A stretch of 64,000 bases of DNA from SKPS01 sp964469215 (GTDB taxonomy: Bacteria; Bacteroidota; Bacteroidia; Bacteroidales; SKPS01). Numbering within the stretch: the stretch's first letter is position 1; each line of letters begins with the position of its first letter. The stretch spans positions 31,801-95,800 of the forward strand of contig CAYXYB010000009.1 in the NCBI GenBank assembly GCA_964469215.1, read 5' to 3'. The position numbers were made by a program, and so were the translations under genes. Of this stretch, positions 7,838 through 15,914 are shown piece by piece. The notes under the pieces are model-generated. The model saw only the letters and a list, made by a program, of their open reading frames with translations, was not told the DNA's origin and searched no databases.

Positions 7838-9712
7838 CTATCTGCGGATCATTTTTCCTGTGGCTTTTGTCTGACCGGCCTGAACCACATATACATACAT
7901 GCCACTGTTTAGGTTTGCTACATCCAGTTGCAGTCTGTTTTCACCTTCAGGCAGCCTGCCATATTCAACAGCGTGTATCTTCTGGCCGGCAATATTGAAA
8001 ACTTCAACATTGACATCTGCAGCACTTCCAAGGTTAATGCGTATATTGGTGATATCTGAAGCCGGGTTGGGGAAGCTACCGATAATGCTGAGTGGTGCAC
8101 CCTGTACCACCTCTTTTACACCAACTGTTGGTCCATAACCAATTCCGGGAAGGAAATAATGTTCAACAGGATCAGCCGGACCGACACCAAGTTTTGCAAA
8201 TGTAACAGGGATAAGTACGTTACCGGCAAACTCAAGGGTAATGTCAGAAACATAGTGGAAATAGCACACACCATCGTTGACCGTTCCGGTAGTAAAATTT
8301 GTAATCGGATAGACAATGTTGTTCGTAAGGTCTTTGCCCCATACGTTAATATCGGGTGCCAGAACATTGGTGAAGAACGCTGTGTCAGAATCGGCCCAGA
8401 CGGCAAATATTTTGGTGCCATCGGCAGTTCGCGACATCTGCACACGATGATCCCAGCCTACAGCGTCAGCACCTGTGCCGAATCCCGATTCTGCGGCTAA
8501 AACAGTAAGGGTATTGATAGTTCCGATGTGTTCAACTTCCCAGCCGGTTGATGTTGTATAATAATGATACAACTCCTTGGGTTCATATTTAAAGGTATAA
8601 CCCAGAGAGTCGGGGTTTATTGAGTATGCTCCTGTTATAACTCCCACCATGTGCAGGTTGCCATTGTTGTCCACAACGGCTTCACACTCGCTGCTGAAGA
8701 AGGGTCTTTGTAATGTAGAGTCATATAAGGTACCCCAAATATTGGCCTGCAGCACAGTGCTGTTTGCAAAATCATAGAACGGAAGCTTGGTCCAGGTAGC
8801 ACCTAAATCAACACTCTTTAAAACAACCGGTTGATATGATGTGTTAGGGTTGGCACTGTCAATACCGATAAAATATACATACCCGACACTGCCATCAGGT
8901 GACCAGGCAGTATTCCAGCTTGATATCTCATCAGACATATCCTGCGCGGGGTTTGCCATCTTGTTATAGATTTTTACACGATTCCAGTCGAAGTTGTTGT
9001 TGGTTGGGTTAAATGTACCAGTATTCATCACAGCATATTCATAAATGAAAGGGGGTCCGGTCGTGTATTTATCACCAAGTACATGAATTTTTCCTGATCC
9101 CGGGGCTGCCATACCATAGCGTGGAAAATCCTGAGCAAAAACTGAATAGTTTTCATAGACAACATTTTGCGAAGTACTGTCGAGCTTAACACTGCCCCAG
9201 AAATTTTCCATCCAGCCGCTGCCATCGGTGGTTGGACCACTAACTACAGCATAGGCATTTTCAATGTTGGTGTTTCCTGTGGGATTGTAGATCACACCTG
9301 AAGGGTAACGGTTACCTTTACCATCGTTGGTGGCAAGTATGTTCTTCCAGGAATAACCGTAGGTTTGAGAACAGGAAACAACAATGCTCCCTGAACCTAC
9401 ACCCATTCCGGTTCCTGCATCACCTCTTGCTGTAAACATGATAGCATTAAGATCCTGATTAGCGGTAAGGCATGTGGTCTCCGAAACAAGCAGTGTGTAA
9501 ATGTTAGAAGAGGTATGTATGCCTATCTTGGATGATGATTTTGAAGGCATCTTAACCACCGGTTTTGTGACCACATCAACAGTGCGGTCAAGTACCTGTT
9601 TTGTGAAGATTTTGTTCTTAGCCAACTCAGGCTCAGTGTTTACGGGTGCCTGGGCAAACATCGCCCCGCACCACATTGCTAAAATTAAAAGTACTGTTTT
9701 TTTCATTTTCAT
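7838..9712 (-). CDS. T9SS-secreted protein with BNR/sialidase-like propeller repeats
   Basis: Secreted protein of unknown substrate. The ATG at 9712 (MKMKKTVLLILAMW, signal peptide ending near MFAQA) is preferred; the longer open frame up to 9937 would begin with non-signal sequence inside the neighbouring tonB and its terminator. The resulting 624 residues contain an Asp-box-like SVDLGATWTKLPF and other blocks of beta-propeller character (SWSPDG-like, YSFKNI-like), suggesting a BNR-type propeller; I do not see a complete sialidase active site. The C-terminus is a T9SS type A sorting domain (IGSFPNPASDITNIRI, then NSGMYVYVVQAGQTKATGKMI). A promoter at 9745-9773 and a terminator at 7784-7816 make it a single-gene unit. 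It lies between two tonB paralogues. Confidence 0.8.
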   Translation of the reverse strand: MKMKKTVLLILAMWCGAMFAQAPVNTEPELAKNKIFTKQVLDRTVDVVTKPVVKMPSKSSSKIGIHTSSNIYTLLVSETTCLTANQDLNAIMFTARGDAGTGMGVGSGSIVVSCSQTYGYSWKNILATNDGKGNRYPSGVIYNPTGNTNIENAYAVVSGPTTDGSGWMENFWGSVKLDSTSQNVVYENYSVFAQDFPRYGMAAPGSGKIHVLGDKYTTGPPFIYEYAVMNTGTFNPTNNNFDWNRVKIYNKMANPAQDMSDEISSWNTAWSPDGSVGYVYFIGIDSANPNTSYQPVVLKSVDLGATWTKLPFYDFANSTVLQANIWGTLYDSTLQRPFFSSECEAVVDNNGNLHMVGVITGAYSINPDSLGYTFKYEPKELYHYYTTSTGWEVEHIGTINTLTVLAAESGFGTGADAVGWDHRVQMSRTADGTKIFAVWADSDTAFFTNVLAPDINVWGKDLTNNIVYPITNFTTGTVNDGVCYFHYVSDITLEFAGNVLIPVTFAKLGVGPADPVEHYFLPGIGYGPTVGVKEVVQGAPLSIIGSFPNPASDITNIRINLGSAADVNVEVFNIAGQKIHAVEYGRLPEGENRLQLDVANLNSGMYVYVVQAGQTKATGKMIRR

Positions 9713-9744
9713 ATGTATATTGGTTAGACAAAAAAGTTTCCATA

Positions 9745-9773
9745 CAAATATATCAATAATATTGATTCTCAAA
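9745..9773 (-). promoter_or_regulatory. Bacteroidota-type promoter for the 7838-9712 gene
   Basis: On the minus strand, TTTG (9773-9770), 17 nt, then TATATTTG (9752-9745), matching TTG-N17-23-TAnnTTTG. An alternative -33 at 9778-9775 gives a 22-nt spacer. The expected transcription start is 25-30 nt before the ATG at 9712. Confidence 0.5.
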
Positions 9774-9781
9774 ACAAATTT

Positions 9782-9818
9782 AAAAAAAAAAAAGGCATGC
9801 TTAACAAAAGCGCATGCC
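9782..9818 (-). terminator. Intrinsic terminator after tonB copy 2
   Basis: GGCATGC (9794-9800) pairs with GCATGCC (9812-9818) around an 11-nt loop. On the minus strand the stem is followed by a run of 12 T residues (9793-9782). It sits 41 nt downstream of the tonB stop and also marks the 5' boundary of the next minus-strand gene. Confidence 0.8.
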
Positions 9819-9858
9819 CCCGGGGCTATTCCAAAATAGCCATTATTCAATTTACTGA

Positions 9859-10542
9859 TTACTTTGCTAACTGAAACTGAATTGGAAGTACAAACATCGA
9901 CCTTACCGGCCTGTTGCGTTGTTTTCCCGGTTCCCATTTGGGCATCTTTTTAACGGCATCCATTGCAGCCTCTTCAGTACCTCCACCAAGTACACTATGT
10001 TTGATCCTTACATTTGTAATGGAACCATCGCGCTCAACCACAAATTCAACATAAACTATTCCCTCAATGCCGGCATCACGGGCCTGGGGTGGATAGGTAA
10101 GGTTTTTTTCCAGCCATTTATACATCTCCACATCTCCACCTTTAAAATTTGCCGGTGCCTCAAGAAACTGATATATGATCTCCTCTTCCTTTTCAATTTC
10201 CTTTGCTACAGGAGGAACATATTCCTGAAGAATGGTCTCTTTATTTGCTTCAATGTTTATTTCAATCTCATCGAAAATATCAGTATTATTATCAACAATT
10301 TCCAGTATTGTTGTAATCTGCTGTGGAGGTGGTGGTGGCAATTCCTGCTGCCTTTCGGTCTGAATCATTACATCTTCCATTTCAGTTTTTGCCATACTTG
10401 ATGTTATCACCATTAATTGTTTGTCGTATTGCTTCATTTCAAAAGCAAACAAAACAACTGAAAGTGCTACAAGCAAACCGATCTGAACAAAAAGGGTCCT
10501 TTTTTTCTCAAGATCGACGCGTGGGTGTTTCTTTGTTTCCAT
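9859..10542 (-). CDS. TonB-family energy transducer, copy 2
   Basis: Same role and architecture as the copy at 7014-7697: an N-terminal helix (FVQIGLLVALSVVLFAFEM, about 18-36), a linker rich in Pro/Glu (QELPPPPPQQ near 65, then an acidic stretch around KEIEKEEEIIYQF), and a C-terminal TonB domain (YPPQARDAGIEGIVYVEFVV, RSMFVLPIQFQLAK). Length is 227 residues in both. The linker here is acidic and Glu-rich, unlike the Pro-rich one of copy 1. A -7-like CAAAATTA lies at 10600-10607 (minus strand TAATTTTG), but the possible -33 spacing is short (15 nt). Confidence 0.92.
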   Translation of the reverse strand: METKKHPRVDLEKKRTLFVQIGLLVALSVVLFAFEMKQYDKQLMVITSSMAKTEMEDVMIQTERQQELPPPPPQQITTILEIVDNNTDIFDEIEINIEANKETILQEYVPPVAKEIEKEEEIIYQFLEAPANFKGGDVEMYKWLEKNLTYPPQARDAGIEGIVYVEFVVERDGSITNVRIKHSVLGGGTEEAAMDAVKKMPKWEPGKQRNRPVRSMFVLPIQFQLAK

Positions 10543-10657
10543 TTTATATTAGTTGTGTTGAGAAGTTTCTGTGGATTCGACTATATTATGAAAAGGCTAC
10601 AAAATTATAAAAATATCAAAAACAAAACTCCAGTTTATTAATTATCATGGTTCTGTT

Positions 10658-11050
10658 TCATGACATCTTTTTTTCTTTTCGGGTCATCAAAATAAAAAAC
10701 ACTATTCCTGTTGTGATTCCTGCAATATCAGCAGCAAGGTCGTAAAAAGAGGCATCACGTTGCAACGGTAAAATCAACTGCAGAAACTCGGTAAAAGCAC
10801 CAAATAGTATGCCGTATAATGCTACCGTTAATATTGATCTGATCACCGGCACATTGTTTTTATCTGCTTTCAGATAAGCAGATAACAGAAATCCCAGCCC
10901 GGTAAATAAAAGATAATGGATAACAAGATCGGTTCCTGCCGGCATATCAGTTCCTGGGATTTTCTGCAGTTGTTTACCAGGTAACAGGGTGGCTATCAGA
11001 ATAAGAGTAATCCAGAAAATTAGGAAATTCTTCCAAGGTCTTTTCTGCAT
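10658..11050 (-). CDS. VanZ-like integral membrane protein
   Basis: Member of the VanZ-like family, small membrane proteins of poorly known function, originally tied to teicoplanin resistance. The 130 residues form four hydrophobic helices (about 8-24, 46-60, 73-92, 105-122) with the family motif GAFTEFLQLILPLQRDASFYDLAAD. The ATG overlaps the gcvH stop by one base, so it is translated from the gcvH message. The gcvH-vanZ pairing is familiar to me from other Bacteroidota and probably reflects operon conservation rather than a shared function. A specific role cannot be inferred. Confidence 0.85.
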   Translation of the reverse strand: MQKRPWKNFLIFWITLILIATLLPGKQLQKIPGTDMPAGTDLVIHYLLFTGLGFLLSAYLKADKNNVPVIRSILTVALYGILFGAFTEFLQLILPLQRDASFYDLAADIAGITTGIVFFILMTRKEKKMS

Positions 11051-11430
11051 CAGGCTCCAATCAGGTTGCCATATTCCTGATCGGATAGCAGATCTTCAAT
11101 TCCGGAAGGATCTTCGATTCTCAACTTAATGATCCAACCCTCCTCATAAGGATCTTTATTGATCAGTTCAGGAGAAGATTCCAGATTGCTGTTAAACTCG
11201 ATGATTTCACCGGCAACCGGCATAAACATGTCAGATACTGTTTTAACAGCCTCTATTGTGCCAAATGATTCCCCTTTGGCAAGAACTTCACCCACGGTTT
11301 CAACCTCCACAAAAACAACATCACCAAGTTCACCCTGAGCAAATTCCGTGATGCCTACATAAGCTATTTCGTCTTCAACCCTTAACCATTCATGGTCATT
11401 GGTATACTTCAGATTGGCAGGAATATTCAT
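11050..11430 (-). CDS. gcvH: Glycine cleavage system H protein
   Basis: Lipoyl-carrier protein that shuttles the aminomethyl group between the P, T and L proteins of the glycine cleavage system. The 126 residues contain the lipoylation site ESFGTIEAVKTVSD (the Lys is the modified residue, near 63), preceded by the YTNDHEWL opening and followed by PVAGEI and NKDPYEEGWI. Length matches the family (about 126-130). It leads an operon with the vanZ-like gene (one-base overlap) and has a good promoter at 11458-11489. The lipA and lipB genes needed to modify it lie at 24.0-25.6 kb in this window. Confidence 0.97.
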   Translation of the reverse strand: MNIPANLKYTNDHEWLRVEDEIAYVGITEFAQGELGDVVFVEVETVGEVLAKGESFGTIEAVKTVSDMFMPVAGEIIEFNSNLESSPELINKDPYEEGWIIKLRIEDPSGIEDLLSDQEYGNLIGA

Positions 11431-11457
11431 AATAAGTTGTTATTAAAATTTACCGTT

Positions 11458-11489
11458 CAAAAGTAAAACAAAATACTTTGATCACCAAA
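11458..11489 (-). promoter_or_regulatory. Bacteroidota-type promoter for gcvH-vanZ
   Basis: On the minus strand, TTTG (11489-11486), a 20-nt spacer, then TACTTTTG (11465-11458): a full match to TTTG-N19-21-TAnnTTTG. The predicted start is about 20-25 nt before the gcvH ATG. Confidence 0.6.
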
Positions 11490-11534
11490 ACAAGTTAAAC
11501 ACGTTTCAAACCTGAGATAAATCAATTTCCTGTT

Positions 11535-12233
11535 TTAATAAACCACAAGCTTAAAACCTATCCCATGAACATTGACGATATTCACATTCGGATCTGTCTT
11601 GAGATATTTCCTGATTTTAGTGACATACACATCCATACTTCTGGCGTTGAAATAGCTGTCGTCCTGCCAGATAGCTTTAAGCACTTCAGACCGCTCGAGT
11701 ACTTCATTGGGTTTTTCGCTAAGCATCTTTAGCAGAGCCGACTCCTTGGATGTAAGCCTGATCTCCCCTTCAGGTGTCTCAAGAATCTGCTTCTGAAAGT
11801 CGAATTTCAGTTTGCCGATTTCAAATATATCGTTATTCCTTGAAATGCCGCTGGATGAAATATCTATTCTGCGGAGGATAGCCTGAATTCTTGCCAGTAA
11901 TTCATCCATGCTGAACGGTTTGGTAAGATAGTCATCTGCACCAACACTGAAACCCTGAAGGATATCCTGCTGCATTGATTTCGCGGTGAGGAAAAGCACC
12001 GGAATTTCACGATTGATCCTCCTTATATCCTGAGTAAGTGAGAAACCATCTTTCAGAGGCATCATAACGTCAATTATACAAAAATCAAAATGCTGATGGT
12101 TAAAGGCTTCCCAGGCTTCCTTGCCGTTAACACACAATACCGTTGGATACCCTTTGGCTTCAAGATATGATTTCAGAATAGTGCCAAGATTCTGATCATC
12201 TTCAGCAAGCAGGATTTTTGTTGTCTTTGCCAT
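11535..12233 (-). CDS. OmpR-family response regulator
   Basis: DNA-binding response regulator partnered with the histidine kinase just upstream (24-nt gap, same operon). Residues 1-120 form the receiver domain with the acidic pocket EDD at 11-13, the phosphoacceptor Asp55 (FCIIDVMMPLKDG), the Thr/Ser of LFLTAKS and the Lys of YLTKPF. Residues about 135-232 form the winged-helix effector domain (LTSKESALLKMLSEKP, YVTKIRKYLK). Length 232 is standard. Target genes are unknown; the divergent secreted-protein gene at 14031 is a natural candidate by position. Confidence 0.95.
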   Translation of the reverse strand: MAKTTKILLAEDDQNLGTILKSYLEAKGYPTVLCVNGKEAWEAFNHQHFDFCIIDVMMPLKDGFSLTQDIRRINREIPVLFLTAKSMQQDILQGFSVGADDYLTKPFSMDELLARIQAILRRIDISSSGISRNNDIFEIGKLKFDFQKQILETPEGEIRLTSKESALLKMLSEKPNEVLERSEVLKAIWQDDSYFNARSMDVYVTKIRKYLKTDPNVNIVNVHGIGFKLVVY

Positions 12234-12257
12234 TTTTATCAGGTTTTAATGATTATT

Positions 12258-13898
12258 TCACAAAGTCTTTAACGGTTGTCGGGGAAGTGTGATCACGAAC
12301 CTGCTCCCTTTGGTAAGCTCGCTCTCTACATGAACAGAGCCCTGATGCCTTTCCACAATATACTTTACATAGCTCAACCCCAGGCCAAAACCCTTTGTGT
12401 TGTGAACATTACCAGTTGGAACACGGTAAAGTTTTTCAAAGATACGTTTCTGATTTGCTTTTGAAATCCCTATTCCCTTATCCTGAATTGATATGTTTAT
12501 ATTATGTGTTGTTCCTGTTGTGAGGATCTCGATTTCAGGTTTCCCTGCAGAGTATTTTATAGCATTGTCGATAAGGTTGGATATCATATTATAAAGATGT
12601 GTCCTGTCACCTTTGATAAACGAGTCTTCTGCAAAAAGCTTGGTGGAAATCTTTCCCTCCTGCTGGTTTATTACAGGTGTGTACTGGTCAATAACCTGTT
12701 GTATCATTCCATGGATGTCTAGCTGTTCAAAAGCAAGATATAAATGGCCCTTGTCAATTATCGCAGTCTGAAGTATCTGTTCTGCCAGCTTTCCCAGTCG
12801 TTTATTCTCTTCATCAATAATATAAAGGTAGTTATCAATTAACGCACCCGACTTCTCAATATCCTTGTCACGCAAGGCTTCACAAGCAAGAGAGATTGTT
12901 GAAACCGGGGTTTTGAATTCATGAGTCATATTATTGATAAAATCGTTTTTCATCTCGCCCAGTTTTTTTTGCCTGTAGGTGTTTCTGGTGATGAAATAAA
13001 AAGACCATATAAGTAAAACTGTAAGAATAAATGAGAGGGAAAGAACTTTACCAAGGCTCGAGAAGAGGTATCTGTTTTCGCCGGGGAAGCTAAGAACGAG
13101 ATATGCCGGTTTCGAGAGCTTAAAATTCGGGAACAGGCTGTAAACAAAATCCGATTCATTAAGTAGTTGACCTCTGAAAATGGAATCACAGAATAGCAGG
13201 TTTCCTGTGAAAGGCAGATAAACTCCGAATCGGAATTTCAGCCTCAGACCCTCTTTTTCAAGCTCTTCCAATATCAGTGTAGAGAGTTTGATTGAGTCGA
13301 GAATATCCACAGCACTGACTCCCGGGACTTTTTCAGACATTTCATCAAACAACAATGACTCAAGATAATTCCTGACGTTTCTGTATCCCTCATCGTGATC
13401 TATACTGCGATTGATAAACATTATAAGTGAATCGGTAAATGCAGCATTAACTATTTCGGAATAATCATAAATACCCGGTATTCCATCGGGATCAATGTTA
13501 GAGTCTTTAATTGAATCAATTATTTCTTTTGAAACAGATACTCCATTTTTTGAGGTACTACCGGTATCCCTCCCCGATTTCCCGGTACCTGGTTCCGTTA
13601 ACGTACCGGTTATCAATGGCTTGTATTGATCCCCATTATAACCTTCCTGAATGGAATCAATAAGTTCCATCCTGTTGCGATTTCGCCTGATCATCTGATT
13701 CCTGATCTGATTCTCCTGAGCAATGGCCAGCCGCTCGAGTTGCCATACAACATTAGTTACAGCCTTATTAACCGTTTGTTTGAAATGGCTCTCTTTGATA
13801 TCGATAGCATCATGGATCCAGTACGCCTGAATCAGCATTAAACCGGCAATACTTAAAAAACTGAACACAATAAGAATTCGGAGTTTCCATTCTTTCAT
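12258..13898 (-). CDS. Sensor histidine kinase (HisKA/HATPase_c)
   Basis: Membrane sensor kinase of 546 residues. A helix at about 8-27 (LIVFSFLSIAGLMLIQAYW) and a second near 282-302 (SLSFILTVLLIWSFYFITR) enclose a periplasmic sensor of about 250 residues with no recognised domain. The dimerisation/phosphotransfer helix has the H-box FINNMTHEFKTPVSTI (His near 326), and the ATPase domain has N-box NLIDNAIKY, G1 DKGIGIS and G2 GFGLGLSYV. It precedes and is probably cotranscribed with the response regulator. A CAAAATTA box at 13906-13913 (minus strand TAATTTTG) ends only 7 nt before the ATG, so the transcript may be almost leaderless. Confidence 0.95.
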   Translation of the reverse strand: MKEWKLRILIVFSFLSIAGLMLIQAYWIHDAIDIKESHFKQTVNKAVTNVVWQLERLAIAQENQIRNQMIRRNRNRMELIDSIQEGYNGDQYKPLITGTLTEPGTGKSGRDTGSTSKNGVSVSKEIIDSIKDSNIDPDGIPGIYDYSEIVNAAFTDSLIMFINRSIDHDEGYRNVRNYLESLLFDEMSEKVPGVSAVDILDSIKLSTLILEELEKEGLRLKFRFGVYLPFTGNLLFCDSIFRGQLLNESDFVYSLFPNFKLSKPAYLVLSFPGENRYLFSSLGKVLSLSFILTVLLIWSFYFITRNTYRQKKLGEMKNDFINNMTHEFKTPVSTISLACEALRDKDIEKSGALIDNYLYIIDEENKRLGKLAEQILQTAIIDKGHLYLAFEQLDIHGMIQQVIDQYTPVINQQEGKISTKLFAEDSFIKGDRTHLYNMISNLIDNAIKYSAGKPEIEILTTGTTHNINISIQDKGIGISKANQKRIFEKLYRVPTGNVHNTKGFGLGLSYVKYIVERHQGSVHVESELTKGSRFVITLPRQPLKTL

Positions 13899-14000
13899 TC
13901 TGATGCAAAATTAAGAAAGGGTTAATTCATTTCTTATCAAGCATTAACAATTTTTAACGTTTCTTAAATCCTTTTAACAACTGTTTTTATTGTCATATAT

Positions 14001-14008
14001 TATTTTTG
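14001..14008 (+). promoter_or_regulatory. -7 box (TATTTTTG) for the secreted protein gene
   Basis: TATTTTTG fits TAnnTTTG and sits 22 nt before the ATG at 14031. No TTG is seen 17-23 nt upstream, so the -33 half is missing, which could mean activator dependence. The box lies in the 132-nt divergent gap with the sensor kinase. Confidence 0.4.
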
Positions 14009-14030
14009 TCGTGAACATTTGATCAATAAT

Positions 14031-14786
14031 ATGAAAAGTGTTGTTTTGTCATTTATTGTTTTTGTTTTACTGCCAATATCTACAGTAAAGGCTCAGCACG
14101 ATTCGCTGCTGAAAGGGTCAATGCATTTCAAGAGCATCAGGATAATCGGCAACGATACAATTGTAGACGAGCGGCATATAGGACTGGATCCATCATCAGG
14201 TAACGGAAATTTCTTTTTTCGTTTTGGTGATGAAGGTGACACGCTGATGCAAGGGTACGGTGAGACTATTCCAGACAGTGATTCGATATTACAGGAATAT
14301 CTGACCAGACCTTTTGGCAGACAATTTTTACCTTCTGACAGTGGCCAATACCAGTTCCGATTCAGATTTCCTGACACTGACATGCAAGGTGCCAATCCAT
14401 TCGGGTTTGATTTTAAGCAAATATCCCCTGACATATTCCCGTTCCAGGATGGCATGCCGGGCAGTAATTTTTTTAGTTTTGGCCGTACCCCATCTTTCAG
14501 CGTTGAAGATGTGGAGATATACCCTGAAAACAATACTATCAAAGACTTTGACATTAAGGCTGTTCCCGGTACACCAATACTGATAGTTCAGGCGAACCTT
14601 GACAATAAAAAGAGTGTATATAACGTTTATGACAACAGAGGAAATACTATCCACAACGAAAAGATAAGAAAGATAGAAGGATCTTTCAGAAGGGTTTTAA
14701 GGCTAGACGAGATGAAAAGCGGCACGTATTTTGTTGAAATAAAGAATGGAAAAAGCACCAAGAAAAAGCGTATTACCATCAGGTAA
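14031..14786 (+). CDS. Secreted protein with C-terminal T9SS-like sorting domain
   Basis: No function recognised. The ATG at 14031 gives 251 residues with a clean signal peptide (VVLSFIVFVLLPISTVKA, cleaved before QHDSLL). The middle (about 40-165) is rich in Phe, Gly and Asp (FFRFGDEGDTLMQGYG, FRFRFPDTDMQGANPFGFDF) and low in recognisable fold. The last 80 residues resemble a T9SS type A sorting domain (VYDNRGNTIHNEKI, MKSGTYFVEIKNGKSTKKKR). An in-frame TTG at 14019 is rejected as start because it would bury the signal peptide. The gene is divergent from a histidine kinase/response regulator operon and ends at a strong terminator, so it is probably a single-gene unit, possibly the target of that system. 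Confidence 0.75.
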   Translation: MKSVVLSFIVFVLLPISTVKAQHDSLLKGSMHFKSIRIIGNDTIVDERHIGLDPSSGNGNFFFRFGDEGDTLMQGYGETIPDSDSILQEYLTRPFGRQFLPSDSGQYQFRFRFPDTDMQGANPFGFDFKQISPDIFPFQDGMPGSNFFSFGRTPSFSVEDVEIYPENNTIKDFDIKAVPGTPILIVQANLDNKKSVYNVYDNRGNTIHNEKIRKIEGSFRRVLRLDEMKSGTYFVEIKNGKSTKKKRITIR

Positions 14787-14846
14787 TTTTCAGACTCAGA
14801 CTTGGAAGTCGTTTCTTAAGTGAATTTTGGTTATGGTTTTTATGCT

Positions 14847-14875
14847 GGAGAGGCCGGGAGGTCTCTCCTTTTTTT
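14847..14875 (+). terminator. Strong intrinsic terminator
   Basis: GGAGAGGCC and GGTCTCTCC (14847-14868) pair as a 9-bp stem (one G-T pair) with a GGGA loop, followed by seven T residues at 14869-14875. It ends the 14031-14786 gene; its T-tract overlaps the stop codon of the convergent pheS. Confidence 0.85.
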
Positions 14876-15890
14876 ATCCGAATTGTTTCAGAAACCTGAT
14901 GTCGTTTTCGAAGAAGAGCCTGATATCTTTAATTTGGTATTTGAGCATGGCAATTCTTTCCATGCCCATGCCAAAAGCGAAACCGGTATATATTTCAGGA
15001 TCAATATTACAATTTACAAGGACATTGGGGTCAACCATTCCACAGCCCATAATTTCGAGCCAGCCAGAATATTTGCAGATATTGCAGCCTTTGCCTTTAC
15101 AAATGTTGCATGAGACATCCATTTCAGCAGAGGGTTCTGTGAATGGGAAATAAGAGGGCCTGAGCCTGATCCTGGTTTCCCCACCAAACATTTCACGGGC
15201 AAAGAAGAATAAATCGTGCTTCATGTCAGCAAAAGAGACACCTTTATTTATGTAGAGGCCTTCAATCTGATGAAAAATACAATGTGCCCTTGCAGAGATT
15301 GCCTCATTGCGGAATACTCTCCCCGGAGAGATTGTCCTGATGGGAGGTTGCTGTTTTTCCATAACCCTCACCTGAACGGAGGATGTATGGGTGCGTAACG
15401 CAATTTCGGGGTTCATGTTTATGAAGAAGGTGTCCTGCATATCTCTTGCAGGATGCTCGGGAGGGAAGTTCAGAGCTGAGAAATTGTGCCAGTCGTCTTC
15501 GATCTCAGGCCCTTCGGAAATAACATAACCCAACTTGGAAAAAATACCTGTGATTTCTTTCAACACTAGGGTGAGAGGATGCAAAGAGCCGACAGGTCTG
15601 TAATTAACAGGCCTTGAGTAATCAATGCCTATTGAAAGGTCATCGACAATGTTTTCTTCAACGAGTTGCTTTGAACTGTTATATAGATCCTGAGCAAACT
15701 GTTTAAGCTCGTTAAGAATTTTGCCGGCAAAACGTTTCTCTTCAGGAGGCAGATTTTTAAAGTCGTCGAAAAGGCGAGATATTAACCCGTTTTTGCCAAG
15801 GTACTTAATCCGGAATTTTTCCAAATCCTCAAAGGAGGTTATGGATTCGGTGTTGATTTCTGTTCTGATATTTTCAATGATCTCCTTCAT
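14874..15890 (-). CDS. pheS: Phenylalanyl-tRNA synthetase alpha subunit
   Basis: Catalytic alpha chain of the heterotetrameric enzyme that charges tRNA-Phe. The ATG at 15890 gives 338 residues, the usual bacterial size. An N-terminal coiled coil (about 1-85) binds tRNA; the class II core shows HPLTLVLKEI, GPEIEDDWHNFSALNFPPEHPAR, RTHTSSVQVR (motif 2 region), IEGLYINKGVSFADMK and the closing GFAFGMGMERIAMLKY (motif 3). The cysteine cluster CNICKGKGCNICKYSGW is a common insertion in this family. A GTG directly upstream (15893) is an alternative start. The gene follows the cyclophilin after 24 nt, probably in one transcript; pheT is not in the window. Confidence 0.97.
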   Translation of the reverse strand: MKEIIENIRTEINTESITSFEDLEKFRIKYLGKNGLISRLFDDFKNLPPEEKRFAGKILNELKQFAQDLYNSSKQLVEENIVDDLSIGIDYSRPVNYRPVGSLHPLTLVLKEITGIFSKLGYVISEGPEIEDDWHNFSALNFPPEHPARDMQDTFFINMNPEIALRTHTSSVQVRVMEKQQPPIRTISPGRVFRNEAISARAHCIFHQIEGLYINKGVSFADMKHDLFFFAREMFGGETRIRLRPSYFPFTEPSAEMDVSCNICKGKGCNICKYSGWLEIMGCGMVDPNVLVNCNIDPEIYTGFAFGMGMERIAMLKYQIKDIRLFFENDIRFLKQFG

Positions 15891-15914
15891 CACGTTTCCG
15901 GAGGTTACCGTCAG

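Noticed and set aside
9713..9937. Extended N-terminus for the propeller-like protein
   Set aside because: The extra 75 codons lie across a terminator and the neighbouring tonB; the signal peptide begins at the ATG at 9712.
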